Shown: positions 41,240-52,876 of the stretch, in pieces | How positions within the stretch are numbered: the stretch's first letter is position 1 | How the letters are laid out: every line of letters begins with the position of its first letter | DNA from: Fasciolopsis buskii | Taxonomy: Eukaryota > Platyhelminthes > Trematoda > Plagiorchiida > Fasciolidae | Direction of reading: 5' to 3' | DNA length: 64,000 nucleotides | Assembly (NCBI GenBank): GCA_008360955.1 | Contig: LUCM01002436.1 | Span: 62,001 to 126,000 of the forward strand | The notes under the pieces: generated by a model | Seen by the model: the letters and a program-made list of their open reading frames with translations, nothing else | Databases searched by the model: none | Told to the model about the DNA's origin: nothing | Program-made: the position numbers and the translations under genes

Positions 41240-44010
41240 CAATTACGAAAAACATTAGGAGCAATCCTCGGCGGCGTCCAAAACACGCCCCGGATCGCAG
41301 CTCGGTTCCAGATGGTGGCCAAGTTAGATTGCAAGGCTTTCCTGCGGGATGCTTATTCGTCCAGATTCTTTCACCCAAAGCTCCTTGGATCAAACGATGC
41401 CCCAGCCACGGGAGGTAGGAAGCCCTCCTCTGATCCTGTGGTAGAATTGCGAATCATCAGCTGTCTAGCAGTCCTGTGGACTCACCTACTGGTCCGACCT
41501 GGATCACTTCTTCTGGTAGCTTGTCCCACCCATTCGCAACGCGTAAGGCAAAGTCTTTGCCTTCCAACTCTGTGGATACACGCCCTCTCACAACCGTTCC
41601 CGTCTTTTTTCTTAGCTTTTCATTTACGCTTATCTGGAACAGCGCACCTAGGGGACCCCGTACTTCGGCCAGTTCATCGACGATCTTCAAGGCCAGTTTT
41701 AGGTCACTGTTTCCTATATGTCCTTCCAGGGCAAACGCATCGCGAGCTTTTAGCCTCTTCTCATATCCTATGTGCCTCAGCTGTCCAAACCAGCATGCAG
41801 AAGCAAGCTGAACCTGTTCCAGCGTTTTCAAATATCTTACCAAACGAAGATTTCACGCCTGGAAGCAATACTCTGGGTGCAGTTGAACAAACGCTTTGAA
41901 CAGGCGGAGAAACCTTGGTCCTCCCAGGTTCTGTTGTCCTCCTAATTTAGCGAAAGGTACACCATGCCTTCTTCACCGCTTTCCGATATTGTGGACTAAG
42001 TTTGAAGTCCTCACCCACTACTACAGCGAGGTCCCTTGCTTGCTGTGTTTGTTCCATCACGACCCGATGCCCGAATGGACCCTTGCAAAAAAACTGGCTT
42101 GGCTTGCACTTATTTGAACCTCTGGAATGTGCTCATGTTCATTGGAAGACTTCTCAGTATCGGCCACTGGTAAACTTCATCAAGATCCCTCTGGATAGCT
42201 TCACTTTTTTCTGCCCCTAATAGTTTGATACCGTTTGCGAACACAAGACACGGACTTTCCACTCCGTGGGTTATATTAGGGACAGCGCTTATTAGGAACG
42301 GCACGTCCCAGGACGGACTCATGATTCATCCGCGCTGTCCATCAGTCCTGTGTCTGATGGACACCCTTCGGCACTTGAACTGAGAGATTTACAGTCCGGA
42401 CATTTTGCTGTTCAGTCGCTGACCTTGGCGTCCATCCCAATCGTTTTCACTTTCTGGTGAAGAAGCCTGTGGGTCATGGAATAGGAGTCCTGCTGTAGGT
42501 CCAAGCAGCAGACTTATACTCTTTCCACCATATCCGCCGTATCTGTTACTTCTTCCCGGAAGCTACTAAAGATGGCGTTTTCCAAAAAACACGTTGTTCT
42601 ACCATGATTGGCTTGTGGTTAACTTTTCTGTCGCGCACGAGCCTTTTAAGGATCTTTTGCTTGATGGATATCAGGCTCACCGGTCTATGGAAGCCAAATG
42701 CATCTTTGTACTCTTTGTACTATGGACCAGTAGGACTGTCGACGACAACCAATTCTCGGGAACCAGCCTTTCGCCTAGCAATATATTAAGAGCTGGGTAA
42801 AAGGTTTCATCAGAATCTGCTTTACTTGGCGTTGCTTTCGCTGGGTGGATCCCGTCATTCCCCACTGCTTTCGGCCCGTCCATTTCTTTCAGGCTGCTTG
42901 ATACCTCTTTATCCGGGATCGGCTAGTTCGATATCTCAAACGCTGGAGTGGCGTGGTTTGGTGTTTTTCCTATGCTTCTTGATCCCACTTTTACGTACTT
43001 TGGGAAAATTTCAGCTAGAAAACGGCTTTCACATTTCTTCTGGCCGATCTAATTCCTTGGCGGTTTTTCACACCACCAACGGTCTTCCTTGAGGCTGTCG
43101 ATGGTTGTATATAATTGTGGTAGGTGTCGAGGTCGCTTTTAGCAGTCCGAACAGCATGACCCTTGCAGGCTATTAGGCCTTATCGTTGTATGCTTGGCAT
43201 CCTCTTCCCATCCAATATGTACCTCAGACGAGCTGGGCTAGTTAAATGTATCCTTGTCACTCACGAAGTCCCGCTATTTTCACCCTCTGGCTCTCACGTT
43301 TCGACTATCCCTCCATGGCGCTAGCCACTTTCTTTTGATTCTATGGAGTGGTGTTATTGCTCACAGGCGGCTCTTGATTGACCCCCATTGACTTTCTCCG
43401 TAGTTCCTGCACTTTTCCACTTTCCACTGAATCCGATGATCCAAGACTAGCAGTCTGAACTCTACCCACGCCTGAGAAGTTACTGCCGTATTCATCGGGG
43501 GCTACTAATCCCCGCAGAATCAGTTGCATGCCTATTTCTGCATGATCACTCCTAACTATTAGTTTATCCAACTCAAGACTTTCTATGATGTTCGGTGCTC
43601 TAGTTGTCACCGATTTAGGGGCGGAAGATGGCTGGCCGAATCTCCGTCGATTTGCCTGATGAACGTGTTAAATCATCACACTTGTGTGTGTGCGAACCCC
43701 ATAAGTGTCTTCGAAGGATGTCTAGCAGGCCTACTCAATCCCAAAGGGCTAGGATCTCCCAGTGTGAGACGTTCGTCAACGAACCCTGAAACCGAAATTA
43801 GAAGATGGAACAGTTTCAGGTCCTTCGCTGGCAGCGACCCCGGGTTTCGGTACACGCCTACACTTGGGATGCTGTAGCCACCAGTTGTGAGGACGACGTT
43901 CAGAGCCCCTCTGTTTGGGGTAACCAGTTTATAGCATTTATATGCGTCGTGCATTTAAACCTATTCGTCTATCAATGCGGTACGCTGTTCCTCGCTGAAT
44001 TGTTATCGCT
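41240..44010 (-). mobile_element. CR1-like non-LTR retrotransposon, decayed (minus)
   Basis: Read downwards. The endonuclease end is at 43954-43676, with VGVYRNPGSLPAKDLKLFHL and GDPSPLG at the place of GDFNAP. A piece with SDHAEI follows near 43545, keeping the catalytic SDH. The RT start reads GPKAVGNDGIHPA (42883-42845), where elements have K-AAG-DGI-P. The active-site strand is CLVFANGIKLLG near 42245, with FADD changed to FANG. The C-terminal end (41843-41457) reads RVSTELEGKDFALRVANGWD followed by KLPEEV. Every catalytic motif checked except SDH is altered and frames change often, so it is a fossil. It points away from the plus-strand element that starts near 44389. Confidence 0.75.
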
Positions 44011-44388
44011 GTTGCCTTTTGCAACTTAGGGTGTTATCGTAGCATTTTAAGCATAATTAGAACCGCTCCTTTAGTTGAAAATAGTCCCTAAATTTTTTGA
44101 CCTTTACCACCTGACCTCATCCCTCGCTCACGTTTCTATCAATATTTATTTCAAGCCTGGACCATCACATCTTCAGCTCCCGCCTGGGCCTATTTTAAAG
44201 GTCCTTATGCTGCTAACCACATGTTCTACCTGCCTATTGTTTTACTTTTAAGAGCAAACTTGCCAATTAGCCTGTCTGTTTAACTTTTCACCTGCTCGCT
44301 CCCACACATTCTGACAGCTTCCCGTTGCCTGTTATCAAAATTTTAGAGTATATCATAGCAATGTCTTTGACTTTCGACAACCGCTACG

Positions 44389-45999
44389 ATGCCCTCACCA
44401 GCGAAACCAAAGCAACGTCAGCGCCATACCGCAGCGCTAAGAAAACAATTAAAACCCCTGATTCCCACGAAAACATGCTCAGTCCCGCATATTGATATAT
44501 TTGGTAATTCTGGTTCTAAACCTTTGGATGTCTCAGAAAGTCTAAGGTACTTAGAAATCAAAGTCCAACAGATCGAGGACTTGTCACTGAAACTGTACCC
44601 ACTAGCCAGCCTAATTGACCCTTCAAATGAGAATACTGCCAGAAATGCAGCTGCCACAGGACGTTTCTTTGATTCCGTAACTAAAGAAGCCCGCAAGTTT
44701 GTTGCGAATGTGAGGAACGCCGTTGTCTTTTATATACCCGACCGCCTCCCACTGCCAGTGGTGCGATCTACAATCCTCAATGCTTCTAGTATGACACACC
44801 ACTCCTGAATGTGCTCTAGGCATCAGGAAATGTCCCGCAAGAATAACTGTCCAATTTTATCTCAATTAAGCGATGAACTTTCTGCCAAGGAGTTTACAGC
44901 GAACAAGGCGAACCTTGTCAACTATACGCCTTATAAAAATATCATGATCTTAACGGATAAAACTTTCTTCCAGTAGGAAATATTACGGTCACATAAGTTT
45001 ATCGCAACTTCTGAAGTTGGCAAGGCTTCGGTTGTATCTGGCCCTCCCCCTCTGACCATTGCGCTGCCAGTACAGGTTCCTCCCGACGGGCCAAATCCTG
45101 AGCCTTCTGCCGTGGTTTCAAACAGCTTGAGTTCTCCCTGTTACACTCTCCATCGTCCCACATCTCCGGCAATCTCGTGCCCGGTGATCACGGCCAGGAC
45201 AAGGGTACAGACAGTGATTACTCAAAACCCCTCAAAAACTACACCTTCAAGCTATTCGAACAATCGACCTCTCCCGTACTTACGCCAATCAATTTCCTGC
45301 CCATTTTCTTCACCCCACAAATCTGTTACTAGTCTGTTTGAGAATAAATCTTCTGTTGGCAGTGGCACTCCACCTTCGCGTATACCCGCTGCGAAAGTGG
45401 CAATCCGTGGACATCATCTCCTTTGGTCGTACCCAGTGCCGGTAGATCTGGTTGAAACGCACTTCACTTCGCCCGTCCAACCACCTCGCAAACGTGCTAA
45501 TCTTAATCTACCATCTCTGGTACCTCAAGCTAGGAGCGCTGATGGTATAACCACACGGATGACTGCCGTCTCACCGATGTCACTTCAGGCTAATACCAGC
45601 CGCTTGGTATTTACCCCATCACAGGCGCCCTCAAGCACCTCCTCGTCTTTCTGTCAAATAAAGCATGACACCCAGCCTAAATCAGTCGAATCCCACAGGA
45701 AACGCATAACACTCACCTATTCAACTCACCAAACCACCACGCACCTCATTAGCTATCCTGCTAATCCAGTGGGTCAACCTATCCGTAAACCTCAATTGCA
45801 TGGCACTCTCGGCACACTCAAATCGAATAAGCCATCCCGGCATGAGCTCTGTCAAACCGGAGGGTCCACAAACTCACGAAGGCCAACTAACTGCCGCCTA
45901 CAATATGGAGGTGATTGGCCCACTGTATTCACGTCTCCACTTTCTCGGTTAACACAGTTGCCACATTCCAGTATCATACTTATGCCCATCCATATTTAG
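44389..45999 (+). pseudogene. CR1-like ORF1 (gag-like), broken
   Basis: The first frame (44389-44808, 139 codons) starts with a basic segment and has SLRYLEIKVQQIEDLSLKLY, a possible coiled coil, then VVFYIPDRLPLPVVRSTIL, the RRM-like fold start of CR1/Jockey gag proteins. After a stop the reading goes on in another frame with SRKNNCPILSQLSDEL, the usual RKK-CPIL strand. From 45112 to 45999 a 295-codon frame rich in Ser, Pro and Thr follows, probably the disordered C-terminal part of the ORF1 protein. I see no zinc knuckle. Confidence 0.6.
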
Positions 46000-46639
46000 G
46001 GTCTGCATCTTATCCTCCCTACTTTTGCCCACATGCCAGTCAACTCTAAACAGATGCAGTCCCTTCACTCCAATGCCCTTTTCCTACTCCTGCACGCCCA
46101 AATACTCACTCGAACAACCAGAATCCCCATAACTTCGCACGATTTACCCCAGGTTCCTCCCAGGCTGCCTGGCAAACGTTTGGTAACCGCATTTCGCCCT
46201 TTGAGCCACAACCCATCATGAGACCCTTTTTCGAACCCATTCCTGTCCAGCGCTTACCTCAGTTGCCACAGCTAGAAAACACTGCTCTCCTGACTCCCGC
46301 GAATTCCAAAGTAACGCCCATCCCAAAAAATTTACGGGCATATCCGCTAACCGGCTTTTGCTCCGGCACTGTTCAAAGTCATCTCCCAAATAACCCCTTG
46401 ATTGCCGGTTTCGCCGTGCCAAGGTCACAATTAGGCTACCTAATACTGTCAAACCCCCACCGATACCACATCGCCCCCACTGACAATCGGCTCATCGACT
46501 CTGAAGTTTCTTCAATCACCTTGGTCTTCAGCCCGTAAATCCCCTAACAGAGACAGTCCCTTTCCGGCCAGTATACCTAACTCTGCAGAGTTTACTCCCC
46601 CATCACAGCTATGCACTATCCGAACCCATAATATATTCG

Positions 46640-47556
46640 TTGATCAATCGCCCCCAACCTACCGAATCCACCTCTGGAATATCACGTGGACTTAAATGTT
46701 CCCGTGAGTTTTCCCTACGCCCCCTGAACTCCCGCTCACTGACACACAAATTAAGGCGGCTGAGGCTGTTAGCAGCTAAAATCTCTAGCGATATTGTCTT
46801 GATAACAGAGGCTTGGTTAACAAACCGAAGCTCCACTTCGTCTTTTTTGTTGGCGGGTTATACGCCCTACCAAACCAATGAATCAAATTGCAGAGGGGGC
46901 GGTTGCCTCGCCCACGTGAAGCATTCACCTAAAGATCCCATTCGCCATCACCTAATTATTGATTATATCCCTGAAACCATTTGGCTGCTGTTACAACTAC
47001 TCGAGCTCCCGATCCACAGAGGTGTGTGTACCGACCAAGAACCTCGATTAGTTCTGATATTTCTCGTCTCGCCTAAGCCGTCGTTTATCTTTCTGGTCTC
47101 CCCTCCAGCCGCAAGATAATTGCAGGTGACTGCAATGCCCCTAAAGCTTTTTGGTACTCTTCATCCGAACCATCTATTCTACTCGACTTTGTTTCTGAAA
47201 CGCATGCTGAAGAATGTTGTCAGCATGCGACCACGCCCACAAATTTCCACAATGTCTTAGACCTAGTTTTTACGCATAGCACTCCTGATGTTAAGGTTTC
47301 AGTGCTAGAACCATTCCCTGGTAATGACCAAAATGAGATCACGTGTAGCTTCTTTCCCCGTAACAAACATTCCTCACCCACGTGTAACCACCATACTATC
47401 CCTTCCTATATGTCGACTCGTTGGGACGAAATCCCTGACGATATGCAAACCCATGATTGGTGCAGCTTTTACTTATCGCCCGACCCGCAAAGTGCGGCAG
47501 GCTACCTTCACGGAAAACTTTTTATTATTAGTCGTCTGTCTTCTCCGATCTCTTAA
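46640..47556 (+). pseudogene. CR1-like endonuclease domain
   Basis: It reads LRPLNSRSLTHKLRRLRLLA, then SSDIVLITEAWLTNRS, the catalytic Glu strand (usually TETWL), then GYTPY and RGGGCLAHVK. After a frame shift near 47120 it reads IIAGDCNAPKAFWYSSS, the GDFN motif with Phe changed to Cys. It continues as NVLDLVFTHSTPDVKVSV and GNDQNEI, the place of the catalytic SDHN, where His is now Gln. The loss of this histidine would remove nuclease activity. Confidence 0.75.
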
Positions 47557-47925
47557 CATAAACCCAAGAAGCCTAGTTGGGTTTGTCGGTTCCAGACGAA
47601 ACTATTGAATGTTCAAAAAGTTTTCCGTAAACCGGGGGACCTCCCACTCCTAATACAGGCTAACCGCTTGCAGTAAGAATTTCATATCGAGTCCGAACCA
47701 AGGTTAAAAAGTAAGGAAGCTCCAACTCTTGGGTCGCTTAACCCAGTTTGGAAGAATTCCCACATTTTCAAAGCCCGCGCGCAGCCCAAATCGTCGACCA
47801 TTCCGAACATCATCGTATTCAATAGCTTATGCATTGAGTTCCCTGTAGATACCACAAAAGCATTCACTACATACTTTTCTTCTATCATCATTAATGACAG
47901 TCGGGTACATTCTGAAATCCACCGC

Positions 47926-48813
47926 ATGTTAACTTTGGTTAGATTATCCCCCATCTCATTCGACATTGCTGGCATCATCAAAGCGATTAAATATGCCAGG
48001 CCATCCCACAGGCCTGGTCCTGATGGCATCCCATCGGTCCTATTTCGCGCCGCTGGTCCAAAGCTTCCACTGCTTCTTCTAAATCTTTTCTCGTTCTCCA
48101 TGTCTGGTGCTACTTTTCCGTCACAATGGGAAACCTTCATTATTGTTCCACACCGCAAAAAGGGTTCCATGCATGGACCTAAAAACTTTCGCCCCATTAA
48201 CCACACTTCCGTTCTATCCAGGCTTATGGAAAAGATTGTTAAAGAACAACTGGTTAACTTCCTTACCACTCACGACCTTATCAATCCCTCTCAACACGAC
48301 TTCCTCAGAGGCCGATCTTGTCTCACCTGTCAATTTGACTTTTTTAACTTCGTTACCCAGAGTGCTGATTCCCAGCGGTCGATGCTCCTAACCTTTCTAG
48401 ACATGTCAAAAGCGTTTGACTGAGTTTCCAACTCCCGACCTCTGGCCAAAATTAGGACTCACGGGATAAGAAATCCACTCGTATCATGGCTATCATCCTA
48501 CTTTTCCGATTGCTTTCAGGTAGTCAATAATAACGGTTGTTTTCCCCAGCACTGCGCTATTACCAATGGGGTCATTCAGGGAAGTGTCCTAGGTCCTTTT
48601 TTATTTCTGCTATACAATAATGATATCTATAAAGTTATTCGTCATGGCACACCATTCCTGTTTTCCGATGATATTAAAATGGTCTACCCTTTCGAGGCCA
48701 GTTCATGTAGCTCCACTCTTGCGCTTGTCAATAAAGACCAAGAGTCTCTTGATAACTGGTGTTCCAGGTGGCTTATGAAGTGTTCTGCTGACAACAGTTC
48801 TCTAACACCATAA
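47926..48813 (+). pseudogene. CR1-like reverse transcriptase domain
   Basis: It reads PGPDGIPSVLFRAAGPKL, FPSQWETFIIVPHRKKGS, NFRPINHTSVLSRLMEKIV, LTFLDMSKAFD, then a TGA stop at 48421-48423. The same frame runs on with VSWLSSYFSDC, ITNGVIQGSVLGPFLFLLYN and FLFSDDIKMV to TAA near 48810. Apart from this single stop and FADD changed to FSDD the RT is continuous over 296 codons. Confidence 0.8.
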
Positions 48814-49560
48814 ATTTCATGTTCCTCCTGGCTCCCTCTCCATAAACGGCATGCCAATTCTTGTATTACACACAGTTCATGACTTAGGGTCACAATAATC
48901 CTGCTTTCTCAACTTAAATGAGCAGGCCCACCATCAGACCGCTGTAGCTACAAGAACCGCTACAATGATCTTAAGGGTATTCCGCACTCAAGACTGCAGA
49001 ATTAAAAGCTTCAAGTCCCATGCTAGCCCCCACCTAGATTACTGCCCGATTATCTTTTCGCGTATGCATAGGGTCGATCGAATTGTAATCGAGAATGTGC
49101 AGCAAGCGTTCACTGGAAATTTCCTAGGTACTTCATCTAGCCTAAACTACAAGGCAAGATGCGAGCTGCTTGGACTTGAACCGTTGCCGCTTCGTCGAGT
49201 AAAATTAAACCCTACACTTCTCTGTAACCTTTGGCTTAATAATGTCCACTCTAACACAAACGTCCTACACGGCGCTGATAATCCCCCGTGTCCATTTCAT
49301 AGTGGATACTAATCATTAGGAATAATCCTGACTCGACTATCGATCAGGGCAGAATTCTTCACAGTTGTTTACTGCAAACTGTAGAAAAACTCTTTAGTTC
49401 CTTGCGGTCGTGCCCAAATTTAGCCCAGTTCAAAGCACGGCTGGCAAAGGTACTGAATGCCCCGTTATTAATTAACTTGACACGAGCTAACATTGGATTG
49501 GACGAGGGTTACGAACGTGAGTTAGAATTCTAGTTCGCGACCGAATCTTTGCTGAGATCA

Positions 49561-51289
49561 CCATCAAGGATTCGGCTTCACCTCTTACTTACTCACTATC
49601 TCGTACGTCCGCGCTAATGCAGCTTTTGACTTCTCCTATCTGGTATCTTCTCTCCCAGTAGTGACCGCTTACATCAACCATACCCACTGGCTCCTGACCA
49701 TTTCTTGTTTCGAAAGGCATGGCCCCTAGAGCGACATATAATCCTTGATTACCAAGTGGAATTCAGTCAATCCCTAGTGCATCCATCTTTGTAGTTCGAC
49801 CATTATTTAGATCAGCAGCAGTTACTCCCTGTCCGTTCTATTAAATACCGGCTCATTCTCCTTACTCAGTGTGGACGATCCTACCAAATACCGGTTCATT
49901 CTGTTTACTCATAGCGCGAACGATCCACACACTAGACTAGCCAGCCCACCTATTTAAAAACGTATATATATATATATGTCTATAAAAAAGAAAACCCAGA
50001 TTACTCAGTCACCGTCCGTATATTTTGAATTGTACTATGCGCCCTAGTAACTTCTTTCTCTGAGCTGCCTGTAAGATTGATAGCTTCTTAATCTGCAGCT
50101 GGCAGCTAGGCCAGACTGCCGTCCGTCTTTTTTCTCTCTTCCAGGCCTTATAGTCCTGTTTGGATAGAAACAATTCCCCAATGCTCTGGCGATAATCCGA
50201 TCCTGGAAAGACGATGTATCCCTTACCATACCATGCTCAAACTCCTTCCACGACACCTCGAGCACGTGGGCGTTACCACAATAGTGCGGGGCGCGGTCAT
50301 ATCCACCGCTTTGGCCGGCGCACATCGGGCGGGCAGCTCGGCTGCAGCGGTGTGCGGGTGCAACTAGGTTGGCGGATTACACCTCCTGCGTTCACCCTCT
50401 AACGGTGTTTTTCAGGTTGGGTGGCCAGCACTCGGTCAGCCCCACCCATTAGCACTGTTGTGGTAAACAGCACTGTAGCTCATAAGTTCATGTGCACCAC
50501 TTTGTACTGGCTTCCTCTTGCTCCTTCCCGAAATTCTTCTAACAAATCCATACAAAAAGAACTCACGAATGGTCAGCATTTTTATTGACATGTGATATGA
50601 ACTGACGTTCACAATGCATATTGACACCCGAAGACAGCTGAAGACCGTCGTTTTTCATTAACCTCTATTTTCATCTGCGGAATTTGGCAATATACCGATG
50701 CTCCTGGTAACAGTTCTTCACTCGAGTCCACCAGACATTGACCCAATTTGACTCCGGTTCTCCTTCTTTTCCAACGCCACGTTCATCTCTAGACCCAGCC
50801 CAATTTATGAACGCAAAATTGCTCGAAACAAACCTCATGTATTAGTATTACGATGGCACAATACCCATCCTTTGTCGCCGCTCTCCTTGCTAAATCGGTC
50901 TGTGCCTTCTGAATTTGAGTTTTATACTACCTTTTTGATATCCAGTCTAGTTTTCGCTCATTTCCATTCCGTTATCGCATCCATACTGATACTCATCTCC
51001 ACCCTATGACTCTCTTGACTATTGAGTATCCCGGCCAACGGGCGGCGACAGCCATATTTTGCGCCCGCGATACGCACCTTTGTTGCATTCAAACAATATA
51101 ACTTGCAGTGTAGGACTGGAATGCAACCACAGAAAAATCTTTGCGAACAATTACCCAGCTTTGAATTAAAGACCCCCGCTCGGAAAACCACGTTGCCTGT
51201 TATGATCCTGTGAGCGTAAACCACATTGCATTGTATGTTTGGTTTCCGTTTTCCATTTCTTCATTGTGCCTTCCTGGCCTAATTTTAAT
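49561..51289. other. stretch without a recognised gene
   Basis: It starts with what may be the 3' UTR of the CR1-like element. A short near-repeat occurs at 49840-49860 and 49886-49906 (AAATACCGG-TCATTCT), and a small TA tract lies near 49965. The segment 50040-50420 is more GC-rich and has a minus frame (50325-50044) without a known motif. Confidence 0.4.
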
Positions 51290-52876
51290 GTTATCTTGCG
51301 CATGACTCTCGTATGTCGAAAGATATACAAAAACAAACAAGCCTCCCAAATCACTAGAGGTCGCTTTCACCCCCTGTCCCTTCGATTCACATAGTCCGTA
51401 TTTCCATGTGCATCATCTATGTAAAAAATTGATCTTGCCTTGCGCATGCATCTCGCAATCGAGAAATATACATTATTGTAATGATGCGCCCTCTTCACCG
51501 ATGGCTTAAGCAACTACCCCTTGAGCTTCTCCCAACATGGGCTGGCGAAAATGTCATCATACTTCTTGACAAATCCATGCTCTCATCACATTCCGTAATT
51601 TTAAACACCGGCCTATGTACTCCTCGCTCCTTATGTTATCTTGTCCTCTTTACTGGCTCGGCAGGGCTGAGTAGATCCTTCTTGGTAGCCCCAAACATTC
51701 AATTGCCCATAAAGCTGCTACCGTAGCTCAATTCTAGTTACCACGTTTTAGGGAATAGATGAACAGTGCTGCAGGTATATTGCCGCGATCCAATAATCAC
51801 CACAACCCCAAGCTTTCACCCAAGCCAGATTACTTCTCTCTCTTGCGTTTCAGATCTCTCATCCGGAGCAAACGTGTTGCTGCCGCTTCAGTCATTGTAA
51901 TGGCAATTTCAAATCTGCTATCCTGTCCTTCACGTTAGGAACCTGTTAGCTAGAACCGACGCTCGAGTTCTGGCCCGATCAACTGAAACTGCGCCTATTA
52001 TCGCATCGGATATCTAAGTTCTCATCTTTATAATTGGATAAAACCGCGATTACTGCTGCCTCCGGAACGGCTTGCTTACTTCATATTCCCCAACCTTAGT
52101 GCTCACCAAGATCAAAAGCTGTGACAACAAAAATGACAGCATAGAAAGCATTCTTGACCAGTGTATTTAAGGAATATTTTTACACAAAATTTCTCTTATC
52201 TGACACACTCCCAGTGCAGCTTACCGCCATCCGCATGTGAATGCGATCACTATTCTTAGAATTTTCATACTTGAAGCTTCACAAATTTCCTCCAGATATT
52301 TTGAGACAATCTTGACAGTCTTTCTCTGCACTCCACAATTTTTCGGCCGTTTGTTGTCGAATACGTGTCTTAGCCAATTTGCCTGACGTTCCGCTTGGTT
52401 TTCAGCACTTCCATCCAATTACCGCATTACCATTTTTCGTCATCTCTTCAGCTTAACTTTTCCGGCCAATACGTAACGCTCCTGACTTTATAGGCATCCA
52501 GACATATCTCGACATCCGCCGTTGAGCCCCGTCAGTTTCGTGCTTCCGCAAGAGTCATATTTAGTGCATTTAGACACGAAATGACTCGCAGTCCGCTGCT
52601 TGCAAACAGTCGCAGGAAACTCTTTTTGCTCTTGAAAAAATAGTTTTCGATTTTTGCTTTTCATTGACATACTTGTACTTTCCCCATTGCTTTGCAGCCT
52701 CTCATTTCACTTTCCAGTGGACCTCTGCAATAACTCAATGTTGCTCCCACCCACTTGTTCTATTCGATTTCTATTATTTGCATTTCACCTGCATCATCCT
52801 TGTGAAAATTTGATCTTGCCTTCCGCGTGCTTCTCGCAAATCTAGAAGTATACATGATTATTATTATTACTATTAT
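51290..52876 (+). repeat. three copies of a retroelement 3'-end-like sequence
   Basis: A motif GATCTTGCCTTGCGCATGC followed by TCTCGCAATCGAGAAATATA occurs at 51420-51475. Diverged copies lie at 51291-51328 (ATCTTGCGCATGACTCTCG) and 52811-52855 (GATCTTGCCTTCCGCGTGC). The last is followed by an ATT tandem tail to 52876. The bases before the second and third copies also match (CATCATC, and upstream TTCGATT). Their shape suggests 3' ends of one non-LTR family on the plus strand. The sequence between them has no protein motif I know. Confidence 0.45.

Larger units (their letters stand above)
44389..49560 (+). mobile_element. CR1-like non-LTR retrotransposon, near full length
   Basis: This is the best preserved element of the window. 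It has a gag-like ORF1 (44389-45999, broken), the endonuclease (46640-47556) with GDCN at 47125-47136, the RT (47926-48813) with FSDD at 48661-48672, and the C-terminal region (48965 to about 49500). The C-terminal reading is RIVIENVQQAFTGNFLGTSS followed by YKARCELLGLEPL, typical of CR1-type proteins. The RT carries one in-frame stop; several frame shifts lie in the rest. The plus strand is rich in C and T along its length. The 350 bases before 44389 may be its 5' UTR. It looks younger than the copies at 21750 and 41240. Confidence 0.8.
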
